Below, in pieces: positions 36,683 to 46,063 of a stretch of DNA of 64,000 nucleotides. The notes under the pieces were generated by a model, which had not been told where the DNA came from, did not search any database, and saw only the letters and a list, made by a program, of their open reading frames with translations. The translations under genes were made by a program, and so were the position numbers. Source of the DNA: Candidatus Anammoxibacter sp. (GTDB taxonomy: Bacteria > Planctomycetota > Brocadiia > Brocadiales > Anammoxibacteraceae); assembly GCA_021777105.1 (NCBI GenBank), contig JAIQZQ010000129.1, positions 32,001 to 96,000 on the forward strand, written 5' to 3'. Position 1 is the stretch's first letter, and the number at the start of each line of letters is the position of its first letter.

Positions 36683-37534
36683 ATGATTGCCAATATTGAG
36701 CAAATTGATAGGGCTGAAACTTTAAATAGTTATAAACTAAATTTAGAAGACAGGTTAAGGCGGGCTGTGAAAGAGGCCGGATTGAACAGGCCTGAACATG
36801 CCGGAACGGATTCGGCGCTTGTCGACAATGAAATAAGAGACGGCTTTGCTTTGTCCCGTGAGTTGCGTCCGTTGTTAAACAGCGGGGTGGATGTTAATAA
36901 CTCTTCAGCCTCTGTTTCAACTTCAGAGTTTAGTTTTGATCTTCAATTTAAACACGATAAGGTTGAACAACTTGCAGGCAACGGTTATTTTGTTAATGAA
37001 ACAAATGAGCTGGATTTGTCTATGTCATATAGATTCCAACAGGCCGTGGCAAGGGACGGGGTATCCACTATGCATACTTATGAAGTGGATTTTTCTCTCA
37101 AGCTCAAAAACACTGCAAGCGTTTCTGCTACGCTGTTTGAGGAAAAGGAGGATATTGGGGGTTTTATCACCAGATTTACTAAAGATATTATTGATATTGT
37201 CGCAGATGACGACCGTATGTTGGCCGGCGTTGTTTTTGATCTGGAAGATTTGAGCGAGATTAACGCCATGGACAACGGCAAATTTCTAAAAATGATTAAT
37301 GATTTGATTGCGGCAATCTCTGTGTTGGATTTTACGCAAAAGGTCGCAGGGAGAGATGAAAAGGCTGATAAGGTTACGCTCTATCCTAAACGTAGAAAAT
37401 TCTCGGGAATTGATATTGATGTAAGCAATAGCGAGATGGTTGAATTTAAACTTGAGATAAGAGATATTACCGCGACTATTCAGAATAGGGCGCAGGAAGC
37501 GAAGCCCGCGTATAGCGAAGCGCAAAATGTTTAA
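36683..37534 (+). CDS. Unrecognised protein, first gene of 36.7-41.7 kb cassette
   Basis: 283 residues, no signal peptide or membrane helix. An N-terminal helical segment (KLNLEDRLRRAVKEAGLNRPEHAG) is followed by alternating polar/aromatic beta-strand-like runs (SEFSFDLQF, LDLSMSYRF, HTYEVDFSLKLK) and an acidic helical region (DDRMLAGVVFDLEDLSEI). No known motif. A weak AAAGGA lies 12 bases before the ATG. The cassette may be one operon, with a repeat unit (37536) inserted after this gene. Function unknown. Confidence 0.7.
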   Translation: MIANIEQIDRAETLNSYKLNLEDRLRRAVKEAGLNRPEHAGTDSALVDNEIRDGFALSRELRPLLNSGVDVNNSSASVSTSEFSFDLQFKHDKVEQLAGNGYFVNETNELDLSMSYRFQQAVARDGVSTMHTYEVDFSLKLKNTASVSATLFEEKEDIGGFITRFTKDIIDIVADDDRMLAGVVFDLEDLSEINAMDNGKFLKMINDLIAAISVLDFTQKVAGRDEKADKVTLYPKRRKFSGIDIDVSNSEMVEFKLEIRDITATIQNRAQEAKPAYSEAQNV

Positions 37535-37535
37535 A

Positions 37536-37618
37536 ATGTTGGGTTTCGTTCCTCTACCCAGCCTACAATCTGAAAACCGATTGCCGCCAACCGATCACCC
37601 CTTACCCCTTACCCATCA
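37536..37618. repeat. Inverted repeat D copy and heptamer run (CCTTACC)
   Basis: ATGTTGGGTTTCGTTCCTCT...CCAGCCTAC (37536-37566) is the reverse of repeat D. It is followed by 7-bp units GATTGCC, GCCAACC, GATCACC, CCTTACC, CCTTACC, CATCAAC (37577-37618). Confidence 0.75.
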
Positions 37619-37725
37619 ACAAGGCAATACGGCCCTGATTTATTATTGGCAACGTTTTTGCAACTTTGGTACAATTGCCGACAATTAAAGTATGGAAATA
37701 AATGGAAAGGCATGGATAAGAAGTC

Positions 37726-38838
37726 ATGGATGAATCATCAGGCAAGCAAGGTCAGGAGCGCCAACTGATATTTGACAGGCCGGAGGGTGACGGGCACCCG
37801 TTTTCAGGGTGGTTGGCTAATATGGGTAGTAACCCGGATGCCGGGAAAAATGCGTTTTGCGGAAATATCAGGGCTGACTGGCGTGTTCCGGTCGTCAGGG
37901 AAAATTCGATGTTAAGCTTTGAAGGTTTCAGGGACAATGCCGGACGCGATTGTTTATATGATCAGTGGAAAAGCTACTATTACCATGAAATTCAGCGGCC
38001 ATTGGGCGAAGATGATGAGAGCCGCAAACCCGCCTATTTAAGAGAGTTTAACGGCTTTAATCTGGTTCCGGCGAGAATACCACCGTTTTACGGATTGATA
38101 CATGTAAGCTCATTTAACAGGATGGTATACAACCTTATCTCTGACGCGGAAAACGGAAATTCCGGAATTTTCAGGGCTATGTTTGAGGAGCGTACAGGTC
38201 TTTCGTTGCCTGATGTTAACGCCGGAAGCGGCATTCCGATAGATAATTTTAATATTGATAGTGTTGCGTCCGAACTGAACAAAATGGGTGAGAGGGCTGT
38301 TAAGGAGATTGCCGGGTTGTTGTGCCGTTCGTACGGAAAGAGCCGCAGGCCGTGGTGGGCCTGTTTCGCGGACGATGCCGATAAATTGATTGACAATGGC
38401 GATTGGGCCGGCTTATGTAGTTGCCTGGGCATGGGGCATATTAATGACGGCGAATGGATATTGGTATGGAGATACAAAAAGAAGGACGTTGACCGCCTTT
38501 ACAGGCCAACCGTGGTAGAGGCGTATGATTCGCCTTTCCATTTCCCGTCTCCGCCGTCTTCCATTTATGGCGTTACTATGCCGTTGAAGGATGGATACCC
38601 TTGTTTCAGGGAAATTATACACGATGCCCCGGGCGAACCGGTATTTACCGAAACATGCGACGGTGTTTTGCGCAGGGTGGAAGGTATTGGGCCGGCCGGA
38701 GCTGATTACAACAGTTTGACCATTATGAGGGAGGCTCATCGCGGCAGGCTGCTCAACGAGTTTAAAAGCGTGAATGACATGGAGTGGATTAAAAGGCATG
38801 GGGCCAATATAGCGGAGAGTAATAAGACGGGAATTTGA
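37726..38838 (+). CDS. Unrecognised protein, second gene of cassette
   Basis: 370 residues with many Trp, Tyr, Pro and Gly. Distinctive segments are FSGWLANMGSNPDAGKNAFCGNI, WWACFADDADKLIDNGDWAGL, EWILVWRYKKKDVDRLYRPTVVEAYDSPFHFP and DYNSLTIMREAHRGRLLNEF. The composition looks like a globular enzyme or binding protein, but I recognise no motif. The stop is two bases before the ATG of the next gene, which indicates co-transcription and coupling. A weak ribosome site precedes the ATG at 37726. Confidence 0.75.
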   Translation: MDESSGKQGQERQLIFDRPEGDGHPFSGWLANMGSNPDAGKNAFCGNIRADWRVPVVRENSMLSFEGFRDNAGRDCLYDQWKSYYYHEIQRPLGEDDESRKPAYLREFNGFNLVPARIPPFYGLIHVSSFNRMVYNLISDAENGNSGIFRAMFEERTGLSLPDVNAGSGIPIDNFNIDSVASELNKMGERAVKEIAGLLCRSYGKSRRPWWACFADDADKLIDNGDWAGLCSCLGMGHINDGEWILVWRYKKKDVDRLYRPTVVEAYDSPFHFPSPPSSIYGVTMPLKDGYPCFREIIHDAPGEPVFTETCDGVLRRVEGIGPAGADYNSLTIMREAHRGRLLNEFKSVNDMEWIKRHGANIAESNKTGI

Positions 38839-38840
38839 GC

Positions 38841-41690
38841 ATGAAAAACAATCCTATAAGAATGCTTAGCGAAAGGTTGTTCGAAATAGCCGGGCAAAAA
38901 AGCGGAACGGATTTGGCCGCGCTGCTTAAAGGCTCGGGCCTGCCAATGATGGGCGGCGGCGAACAGCCTGCGGACACGGTGTTCAGGGCGTTGCGTATAG
39001 AGCCGTGCGGCATAAAGACCGATCCGGCCATTGCCGGCCTGCTTGCCGGGCTTATAGCCGGGCAAATGAACGGGTTTAAGGACTTTTGCCTCAGGCTTAA
39101 AACAAATGCGGATGGGACGGCGGAGGGGGGGCAAAAACCGCGCGTGGTATATAATGATTATATCGGCCTGTCAAACATGCTTTTGTTAAGCGCGCGCCTG
39201 CTGCCGGAGGAATCACTTTTTGAATCTTTAAAATCGTTTTATAACGTAGCGCGCGAATTTGAACCGTGGCTGGATGATGTTTGCGAGATAACCGGCCAAC
39301 TACGCCAATCTCTTATATATCAACAAACCGGCGATTCGATGGAGCGTGAATGGTTTAACTATATCGAGTCTGCAAAATCAGACGATTTAAGCCTTGAAAG
39401 CTCCGCGTGCGGCAGGATGCTTGACGGCTGGCTGGGTTTGCTATGGATACCGCCTACTCCTGAAAATGCGCCGCAATCGGGATCAATCAATATGGAGCGG
39501 GCAGCCAAGGGCATGCGGGCTCTGGCTGAAACCGTGTCATCCATTGCCGGCGGCCAATCCATTTTGCGGTATGCTGTTGGCGCGCTGCGCGATTCATACC
39601 CGGCCTCGCCTGAATTATGGGCTGAAAGATTCGCTCCGTATTTTGATTCATTTCCTGAAATGTTAAAGGATGCCGCTGTTGAAAAACTCTCCATCCCCGG
39701 CAATGACCGTATCGCGGGTCTTTTGCCGCTTGATTTAAAAGACACATGGGCCGCTTTGCCGACCGCAAGCAGGGACGCGTTTAATAACGCCGCCAATCAA
39801 ATTGATTCAAAAGGCTGGGAAAACGCCTGGCAATCGGCCCTGATAGCGTTTGATTTAAAACCAGGCAACCGTTCAATACAGGATTGGTCAAAAGCGCTTC
39901 AATCAATAAGAAGATGTGTTGAGCCGGCAATTTCAGGTCTGACGCAACGGGTTGAGCATGTTAATAAATTAAGTTGCGACAAGGAGAGTGAACAATCCTT
40001 AATTAGTGATAAAAAAGGAAAGGGCAAACGCAAAAGTTTTGACAGGCTACGCTCACGCGACCGGTCGCTTAAGGTGGTTGAAGAGATAGACAATTTGTTG
40101 AGCAAACAGGATTATGCCAGGGCGAAAATGTATTTTAACGAAATTGTTGAGAGGCAACAAAGCGAGGGCTCGGAGCCTGAATACAGGGTAAGGACCATGT
40201 GCGGCGTTGCGGCAAAGGCGGTGAATCACTCTTGTCTTGATTGGGCCGAAGATATATATATGAAGGCCAAAGCCGTGTATCCAGACGATCCTGTAATATA
40301 TAACGGCCTTGCGGATGTGTATAAAGAGCGCGGCAACCTTGCCAAAGCGGAGACGCTTTACAAGGAGACGATAGAGCGGTGGAATAATGATGAAGTAGCG
40401 CGAAACGGCCTTGCAGAGGTGTATAAATGTCGCGGCGATCTATCGAAAGCGGAGACGCTTTACAATGAAACAATAGAGCGTTGGAATGATGATGTAGTAG
40501 CGCGAACCGGCTTGGCGGAGGTGTATAAAGGTCGCGGCGATCTGGCGAAAGCGGAGACGCTTTACAAGGAAACAATAGAGCGCTGGAATGATAATGTGGT
40601 AGCGCGAACCGGCTTGGCGGAGGTGTATAAAGGTCGCGGCAACCTTGACAAAGCTGAGACGCTTTACAGGGAAACAATAGAGCGATGGAATGATAATGTA
40701 GTAGCGCGAAACGGCCTTGCGGAGGTGTATAAAGCGGGCGGCAACCTTGCCAAATCGGAGACGCTTTACAAGGAAATAATAGAACGATGGAATGATGATG
40801 TTGTAGCGCGAAACGGCCTTGCAGAGGTGTATAAAGCGGGCGGCAACCTTGCCAAATCGGAGACGCTTTACAAGGAAATAATAGAGCGATGGAATGATGA
40901 TGTGGTAGCGCGAACCGGCCTTGCGGAGGTGTATAAAGCGGGCGGCAACCTTGACAAAGCGGAGACGCTTTACAATGAAACAATAGTGCGATGGAATGAT
41001 AATGTGGTAGCGCGAAACGGCCTTGCGGAGGTATATAAAGCGCGCGGCAACCTTGCCAAATCGGAGACGATTTACAAGGAAACAATAGAGCGATGGAATG
41101 ATAATGCCGTCGCAAGGCACGGCCTTGCCAATGTATTACGGAAATTAAATCGACATAATGAAGCCATTGGTCTTCTGCCTGTCGAAATAGCATTTGACAG
41201 TGTTCGCAATCAGTATGACATGCATTTGCGCGCCATAATACTAATTGAAATGGATGATATTGCCGGGGCAAAAGATATAATGGAACCAGCTCTTAAGCAA
41301 GGCAATCTTATGCAAACCAGCCATAGGCTTTTCAATGCTATGAAGATTGCCTTGGAACTACGCGATAGGAGGTATGACGTTGCCATTACAAGTTTTGAAG
41401 CCGAGGATGAGTCGCCGGAAGTAAATGCGCTGAAAATGCACGTATACGCCGCGACCGGCCGCGAGCAGGACGCCCTTTATCTGCATGGTCTTATGGCTAT
41501 TCAAAAAATAAAGTCAACCGCGCCGGATGTTTTCAACGTCTCAAACCTGATTGAGTCCGTCTTTTTCCCGGATCGCAAACTAACAAAACGCCAACCCAAC
41601 CAGGAAGAGCACAACAAAATAATAAAAGCCGAGTTTGACATGATAGCCGAAAGCGCGTCGCGGTTAGGCTATAGTTTTGCTTCCTGTTAA
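38841..41690 (+). CDS. TPR-repeat protein, third gene of cassette
   Basis: 949 residues. Residues 1-480 are helical without a known domain; a basic segment (KKGKGKRKSFDRLRSRDRS) is at about 392-411. Residues about 484-756 hold eight near-identical 34-residue TPR units (VARNGLAEVYKAGGNLAKSETLYKEIIERWNDD-like), plus a ninth diverged one and a helical C-terminus. TPR solenoids bind protein partners. The DNA repeats are almost identical, units 5 and 6 nearly so, indicating recent expansion. ATG at 38841 follows the previous stop immediately; a TTG six bases earlier is also possible. No signal peptide. Confidence 0.88.
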   Translation: MKNNPIRMLSERLFEIAGQKSGTDLAALLKGSGLPMMGGGEQPADTVFRALRIEPCGIKTDPAIAGLLAGLIAGQMNGFKDFCLRLKTNADGTAEGGQKPRVVYNDYIGLSNMLLLSARLLPEESLFESLKSFYNVAREFEPWLDDVCEITGQLRQSLIYQQTGDSMEREWFNYIESAKSDDLSLESSACGRMLDGWLGLLWIPPTPENAPQSGSINMERAAKGMRALAETVSSIAGGQSILRYAVGALRDSYPASPELWAERFAPYFDSFPEMLKDAAVEKLSIPGNDRIAGLLPLDLKDTWAALPTASRDAFNNAANQIDSKGWENAWQSALIAFDLKPGNRSIQDWSKALQSIRRCVEPAISGLTQRVEHVNKLSCDKESEQSLISDKKGKGKRKSFDRLRSRDRSLKVVEEIDNLLSKQDYARAKMYFNEIVERQQSEGSEPEYRVRTMCGVAAKAVNHSCLDWAEDIYMKAKAVYPDDPVIYNGLADVYKERGNLAKAETLYKETIERWNNDEVARNGLAEVYKCRGDLSKAETLYNETIERWNDDVVARTGLAEVYKGRGDLAKAETLYKETIERWNDNVVARTGLAEVYKGRGNLDKAETLYRETIERWNDNVVARNGLAEVYKAGGNLAKSETLYKEIIERWNDDVVARNGLAEVYKAGGNLAKSETLYKEIIERWNDDVVARTGLAEVYKAGGNLDKAETLYNETIVRWNDNVVARNGLAEVYKARGNLAKSETIYKETIERWNDNAVARHGLANVLRKLNRHNEAIGLLPVEIAFDSVRNQYDMHLRAIILIEMDDIAGAKDIMEPALKQGNLMQTSHRLFNAMKIALELRDRRYDVAITSFEAEDESPEVNALKMHVYAATGREQDALYLHGLMAIQKIKSTAPDVFNVSNLIESVFFPDRKLTKRQPNQEEHNKIIKAEFDMIAESASRLGYSFASC
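40293..41108 (+). repeat. Eight 102-bp tandem DNA repeats encoding TPRs
   Basis: Eight consecutive 102-bp units, each with GAGACGCTTTACAA(G/T)GA and ATAGAGCG(A/C)TGGAATGATG-like words. The high similarity leaves a long open frame on the opposite strand. Confidence 0.9.
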
Positions 41691-41737
41691 CGCGCAATCA
41701 AAGCTTCGCCGCCCGCTGGATGCATGATGTTTAATAC

Positions 41738-41862
41738 CGATAACAGGTAACCGATGACTAATGACTAATGACCAATGACTAATCACAGGATGTTTCATAC
41801 CTGATTCCCCATATCACTTTTCCAACCGCCAACTGATCACCGATCACCAATCACCGATTACC
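41738..41862. repeat. Heptamer runs AATGACT and TCACCGA
   Basis: Two arrays: GATGACT AATGACT AATGACC AATGACT AATCACA (41752-41786), and CAACTGA TCACCGA TCACCAA TCACCGA TTACC (41830-41862), between the cassette and the transporter. Confidence 0.8.
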
Positions 41863-41908
41863 TTCTTTTTTGTTGCAACATGCCTGCTATTTGTTTAAAA
41901 CATGCGCT

Positions 41909-42865
41909 ATGGATGAGATATTTATTACAACTTTTACATCAAGTTTGCAGGCAGTGGGCAAGATTGCGGTTATTGCGGTTGTGGCCGGGGCGTTGACGCG
42001 CAGGAATGTTGTTACGCAGGGGCATATTGACGGGCTGGTTTCTATAACCGTTAAGGTGTTTCTGCCGTGCCTTATATTTTCAAAGATTGTGTCTACGTTT
42101 GATCCGGGCTCTTTTCCTCTCTGGTGGATTATGCCGTTGGCGGCTGTTTTGCTGTTTTTAATGGGCATGGGCATTTCATTGCCGTTTTTTGCAAAAGGTT
42201 TTTTGGGATCAAGGAATATGCTTGCGCTTGCGTGCATGCAGAACGCGGGTTATTTTGTGCTTGCGATAGGGCAGATGATTTACCGCGACCGGTTTGATGA
42301 GTTTGCTATGTGCTGTTTTCTCTTTGTGTTTGGCTACAGTCCTATTTTGTGGAGCGTTGGAAAATACCTTTCAACTTCGCATGAGGGCTCGCGGCATAGC
42401 GCCAAAGGGTTTATTACGCCTCCATTGTGCGCTAATTTCTTGGCTATTATAATTGCGCTTGCGGGTTGGCGGGTGTATGTGCCCGGCATGGTTCTTGACG
42501 TTACGGGTTTTATAGGGAGCCCTACAGTGCCTTTGGCTATATTTATACTTGGGGCGACGCTTGGTGGCATATCGTATAAAAAGTGGCCGCCGGCTTTTGA
42601 TATTGCGCGGGTTATTATAATAAAGTTCGTGTTAATACCCGCCGCCGCAATATGCATTGTGCGTCTATCGGGTTTGAAAAATACGCATCCTCTTATTGCT
42701 GATTTGTTTGTTATACAGGCTGCTTCGGCTCCGGCTACGGGCTTGATTTTGCAGGTGCGCAACTATGGGGGCGATTTGCAAAAGGTGGGGAGCATGATGT
42801 TGTTGAGTTACGGCTTCAGTATATTTGCCATACCGTTTTGGCTGGCTGTGTGGAGGATTCTTTAG
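41909..42865 (+). CDS. AEC-family (auxin efflux carrier-like) transporter
   Basis: 318 residues, about ten predicted transmembrane helices (for example IAVIAVVAGALTR, LWWIMPLAAVLLFLMGMGI, ARVIIIKFVLIPAAAICIVRL, MLLSYGFSIFAIPFWLAVW). The pattern ITVKVFLPCLIFSKIVST, NAGYFVLAIGQMIY and VIQAASAPATGLIL fits bacterial AEC permeases of organic anions or small metabolites. Substrate unknown. ATG at 41909 is chosen over an upstream TTG because it begins the first hydrophobic block; no clear ribosome site. Monocistronic. Confidence 0.85.
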   Translation: MDEIFITTFTSSLQAVGKIAVIAVVAGALTRRNVVTQGHIDGLVSITVKVFLPCLIFSKIVSTFDPGSFPLWWIMPLAAVLLFLMGMGISLPFFAKGFLGSRNMLALACMQNAGYFVLAIGQMIYRDRFDEFAMCCFLFVFGYSPILWSVGKYLSTSHEGSRHSAKGFITPPLCANFLAIIIALAGWRVYVPGMVLDVTGFIGSPTVPLAIFILGATLGGISYKKWPPAFDIARVIIIKFVLIPAAAICIVRLSGLKNTHPLIADLFVIQAASAPATGLILQVRNYGGDLQKVGSMMLLSYGFSIFAIPFWLAVWRIL

Positions 42866-42954
42866 CGCCTGACCCGGATAAACCGGAAGAGTGACTAAAG
42901 TGAGCTAAAGTTAAAAGTGAACTAAAGTTTTGGTAAAAATTTTCAATTTTTGAA

Positions 42955-43085
42955 TTTCACCTCGCTCCCAGTCTGTGTGGCTTGGTAACCAGATCTCGAT
43001 TTTTGGCTTGTTTTTGAAAATCTAAATTGAGCGATTCTTATCACCCTTCCCTAATCCCTCCATCAATGGAGTGGGAATTAAAGTG
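42955..43085. repeat. Fragments of the 9.7-kb hairpin element and MITE family B
   Basis: CACCTCGCTCCCAGT...CTTGGTAACCAG (42958-42993) matches hairpins 1 and 3 of the 9681 array. CTAAATTGAGCGATTCTTAT...TCCCTCCATCAATGGAG (43022-43080) matches the left end of the family B MITE at 5854. Confidence 0.7.
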
Positions 43086-43249
43086 AAACAATGTTGAATT
43101 TTGTCTGCCATAATGGCATGGTGGTGTTGCCGCAAATTTTGTGCCTGTCAGATTGGCATATTGCCGTTGTTTGACGATTTTGTTACGGTTTTGCGGTTTT
43201 TCCTGATTGCGCAATTAAAAAGAACCGGTTGCGGCGCTGCCTTGTTTGC

Positions 43250-43437
43250 GCGCATGTAAACTTGCCTTAACATGCGCAGTGTTAGTATGTTATGACTCTC
43301 AAGTTAACTCTTCGTTACAACTTTCAAATAGACAATGCCATATCTCCGAATCAAATATCCTCTGGATTTATGTAAAATTATTTACAAGCGTGGGTTTTGC
43401 CTGTTTTTTTCGCAAATAGGGCGTGTAAATAATTTTT
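43250..43437. promoter_or_regulatory. groE upstream region: hairpin and A/T-rich inverted repeat
   Basis: Hairpin GCGCATGT/ACATGCGC (43250-43277) and a 14-bp inverted repeat TAAAATTATTTACA (43373-43386) with TGTAAATAATTTTT (43424-43437). The groEL leader carries no CIRCE (TTAGCACTC-N9-GAGTGCTAA) that I could find, so regulation differs from HrcA control or lies elsewhere. Confidence 0.45.
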
Positions 43438-43695
43438 ATTACGACTATGCAAAGTCGTAACATTAATAAAACTGGATAGTTAAAAAGTATTTGTAATTAG
43501 CCGTTGTTTTTTAACGCAGAATATTGGTATGATGTTTGCTATTATACATTAACACAAACCTTAAAATGTTTTAGAGTGTGCGCACACAAACCCGGCATCT
43601 AACCTTCGTTTTAATTCTTGTATTTCATTAATAATTTAATAATTCAAATATTTATTTTAATATTTTTTTGTTTTTGTGAGAGGAGGAGTAAGTAA

Positions 43696-45390
43696 ATGGC
43701 CAAACAATTATCGTTCAATGAGGACGCGCGGGCATCGATTGCCAGAGGCGTGTCAAAATTGGCCAGGGCCGTGAAAAGCACCTTGGGCCCAAGGGGCAGA
43801 AATGCCGTCCTTGACAAGGGATGGGGAGCCCCAACCGTTACAAAAGACGGTGTAACCGTGGCGGAGGAGATTGAATTAAAGGATCCATATGAAGATATGG
43901 GCGCAAAGCTGGTAAAAGAGGTTGCTTCAAAAACCAGTGATATTGCCGGCGACGGCACAACTTCGGCAACTGTGTTGACCGAGGCTATATTCCTTGAAGG
44001 GCTTAAAAGCGTTACGGCCGGTTGCGACCCAATGGCTTTAAACCGCGGCATGAAAAAAGCGGTTGGAAAAGTTATTGAGAGGCTTAAAAGCGTAAGCACG
44101 CAGATTAAGGATCAGAAAGATATTGCAAGCGTTGGAACTATTGCGGCCAACAATGACTCTGAAACAGGCAAAATGATTGCCGACGCTATGCAGAAGGTCG
44201 GCAAGGACGGGGTTATAACCGTTGAAGAGGGCAAAGGATTAAAGACTGAAGTTGACGTGGTCGAGGGTATGCAGTTTGACCGCGGATTCCTGTCGCCTCA
44301 TTTTGTGACAAACACTGATAGTATGACGGCTGAGTTAAAGGACGCTTACGTTTTGGTGCATGAAGAGAAGATAACCGCGATAAAGAGTCTTGTTCCATTG
44401 TTGGAAAAGATCGCAAAGAGCGGAAAACCGCTGCTTATTATTGCTGAAGAGATTGAGGGCGAGGCGTTGGCGACTCTTGTTGTCAACAAACTGCGCGGCA
44501 CTTTTTCATGCGCGGCTGTTAAAGCTCCTGGATACGGCGATAGAAGAAAATCAATGCTTGAGGATATTGCCGTTTTGACGGGCGCAAACGGCGTGTTTAA
44601 AGATTTGGGAATGAAGCTTGAGGATGTTGAGCTTAAAGACCTTGGAAAAGCTAATAAAGTGTCTATAGACGCTGACAATACTACTATTGTGCAGAGCGGT
44701 GGAGTACACAAGGAAGTAACCGCGCGAATTAGCCAGATACGCAATGAGATAGAAGCTACTACTTCTGATTATGACAAGGAAAAATTGCAGGAACGTTTGG
44801 CTAAATTGGCCGGCGGCGTGGCGCAGATAAATGTGGGCGCTGCTACTGAAACAGAGATGAAGGAGAAAAAGGCCAGGGTTGAAGACGCGTTGCACGCGAC
44901 AAGGGCTTCGGTTGAAGAGGGTGTTCTTCCGGGCGGCGGCGCTGCATTGTTAAGATCAATCAGCGTAATTGAAGGTTTAAAATTAAAGGGCGAAGAGGCT
45001 TTGGGCGCAGATATTGTTAAACGCGCTCTTTCCGCTCCTGTTAAACAGATAGCGCAAAATGCGGGTTATGAAGGCGCTGTTATAGTGAAAAAGATATTAG
45101 AGTCTGATAACGAAAATTTCGGTTTTGACGCTGAAAAAGAGGAGTATTGCGATCTTGTTGAACGCGGCGTTATTGACCCTACAAAGGTTACCAGAAGCGC
45201 TATTCAGAACGCGGTCAGCATTGCCGGTATTTTGTTGACAACTAATTGTATGATCAGCGACGTTCCAGAGAAGAAAGCTGATGCTCCTGCCATGCCTCCG
45301 GGTGGTGGAATGGGCGGCATGGGCGGCATGGGCGGTATGCCCGGCATGGGCGGTATGCCCGGAATGGGCGGAATGCCCGGTATGATGTAA
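43696..45390 (+). CDS. groEL: Chaperonin GroEL, copy 1
   Basis: 564 residues, full-length GroEL. The ATP site GDGTTSATVL carries the catalytic Asp; also present are VEEGKGLKTEVDVVEGMQFDRG, AVKAPGYGDRRK and the second catalytic region VAQINVGAATETEMKEKKAR. The C-terminus is the classical (GGM)n tail (GGMGGMGGMPGM). AGGAGG upstream. First gene of groEL-groES-groEL; the usual order is groES-groEL. Confidence 0.98.
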   Translation: MAKQLSFNEDARASIARGVSKLARAVKSTLGPRGRNAVLDKGWGAPTVTKDGVTVAEEIELKDPYEDMGAKLVKEVASKTSDIAGDGTTSATVLTEAIFLEGLKSVTAGCDPMALNRGMKKAVGKVIERLKSVSTQIKDQKDIASVGTIAANNDSETGKMIADAMQKVGKDGVITVEEGKGLKTEVDVVEGMQFDRGFLSPHFVTNTDSMTAELKDAYVLVHEEKITAIKSLVPLLEKIAKSGKPLLIIAEEIEGEALATLVVNKLRGTFSCAAVKAPGYGDRRKSMLEDIAVLTGANGVFKDLGMKLEDVELKDLGKANKVSIDADNTTIVQSGGVHKEVTARISQIRNEIEATTSDYDKEKLQERLAKLAGGVAQINVGAATETEMKEKKARVEDALHATRASVEEGVLPGGGAALLRSISVIEGLKLKGEEALGADIVKRALSAPVKQIAQNAGYEGAVIVKKILESDNENFGFDAEKEEYCDLVERGVIDPTKVTRSAIQNAVSIAGILLTTNCMISDVPEKKADAPAMPPGGGMGGMGGMGGMPGMGGMPGMGGMPGMM

Positions 45391-45519
45391 GACCGGCCGG
45401 CCTGTTTAATTAATTATGGAAGCTTTGATGCGTGGCAATGTGAAACAGGCCTTTGTTGATTAAAATATTTATTCGGAATTTTTAATATTCATATGTTTAA
45501 TAGAAGGAGATACACAAAT

Positions 45520-45807
45520 ATGGCTATTCGACCACTTGATGATCGTGTTGTAGTTGAGCCTGTTGAGGCTGAAGAGAAAACCCAGGGAGGCATTTTGCTT
45601 CCTGACGCAGCCAAGGAGAAACCTCAAAAGGGCAAAGTTATCGCCGTTGGCGAAGGTAAATTGTTGGACAGCGGCAAAAGGGCCGCATTGTCTGTTAAAA
45701 AAGGCGACAATGTGCTTTACGGAAAATATGGCGGCACAGAGGTTACCGTGGACTCAAAGGAATATCTGATAATGAGGGAAAGCGATATTCTTGCGAAGGT
45801 TGAATAA
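45520..45807 (+). CDS. groES: Co-chaperonin GroES
   Basis: 95 residues: MAIRPLDDRVVVEPVEAEEKTQGGILLPD (mobile loop region) and NVLYGKYGGTEVTVDSKEYLIMRESDILA. ATG at 45520 has AGAAGGAG upstream; the earlier in-frame ATG at 45493 adds nine non-conserved residues. It caps the GroEL rings. It lies between the two groEL genes. Confidence 0.97.
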   Translation: MAIRPLDDRVVVEPVEAEEKTQGGILLPDAAKEKPQKGKVIAVGEGKLLDSGKRAALSVKKGDNVLYGKYGGTEVTVDSKEYLIMRESDILAKVE

Positions 45808-46063
45808 ATGAACACTTGGCAGCTTGGCTGCCTTAGTGAGAATTATCCCATGAGGGGAGAATTATGCCTTGGAGGCGAAATTTGTGTTAAGAGCGGAAGG
45901 TTAAGGCTAACAGCCGGCTCCTTTCCGATTCTACTCATATTGTTATCTTCGAATGGGATAACTATAACTTTGATTAAAAAATATAAACGCGCGGTTTTGT
46001 GGCGGGCGATAAACTCGCCGGCCGCTTGCCGCGCTTTACAATTATTTGCTCTGGAGGATTAAA

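Noticed and set aside
40135..41271. Long open frame on the minus strand opposite the TPR repeats (about 378 codons)
   Set aside because: It exists only because the 102-bp repeat has no stop in that frame. No ribosome site, and composition is unlike neighbouring proteins.
43250..43695. CIRCE (HrcA) operator upstream of groEL
   Set aside because: No TTAGCACTC-N9-GAGTGCTAA or close variant found; only an A/T-rich inverted repeat and a short hairpin.
45808..46062. 84-codon open frame between groES and the second groEL
   Set aside because: Starts at the groES stop, but has no strong ribosome site and no recognisable protein character; probably intercistronic leader of groEL2.
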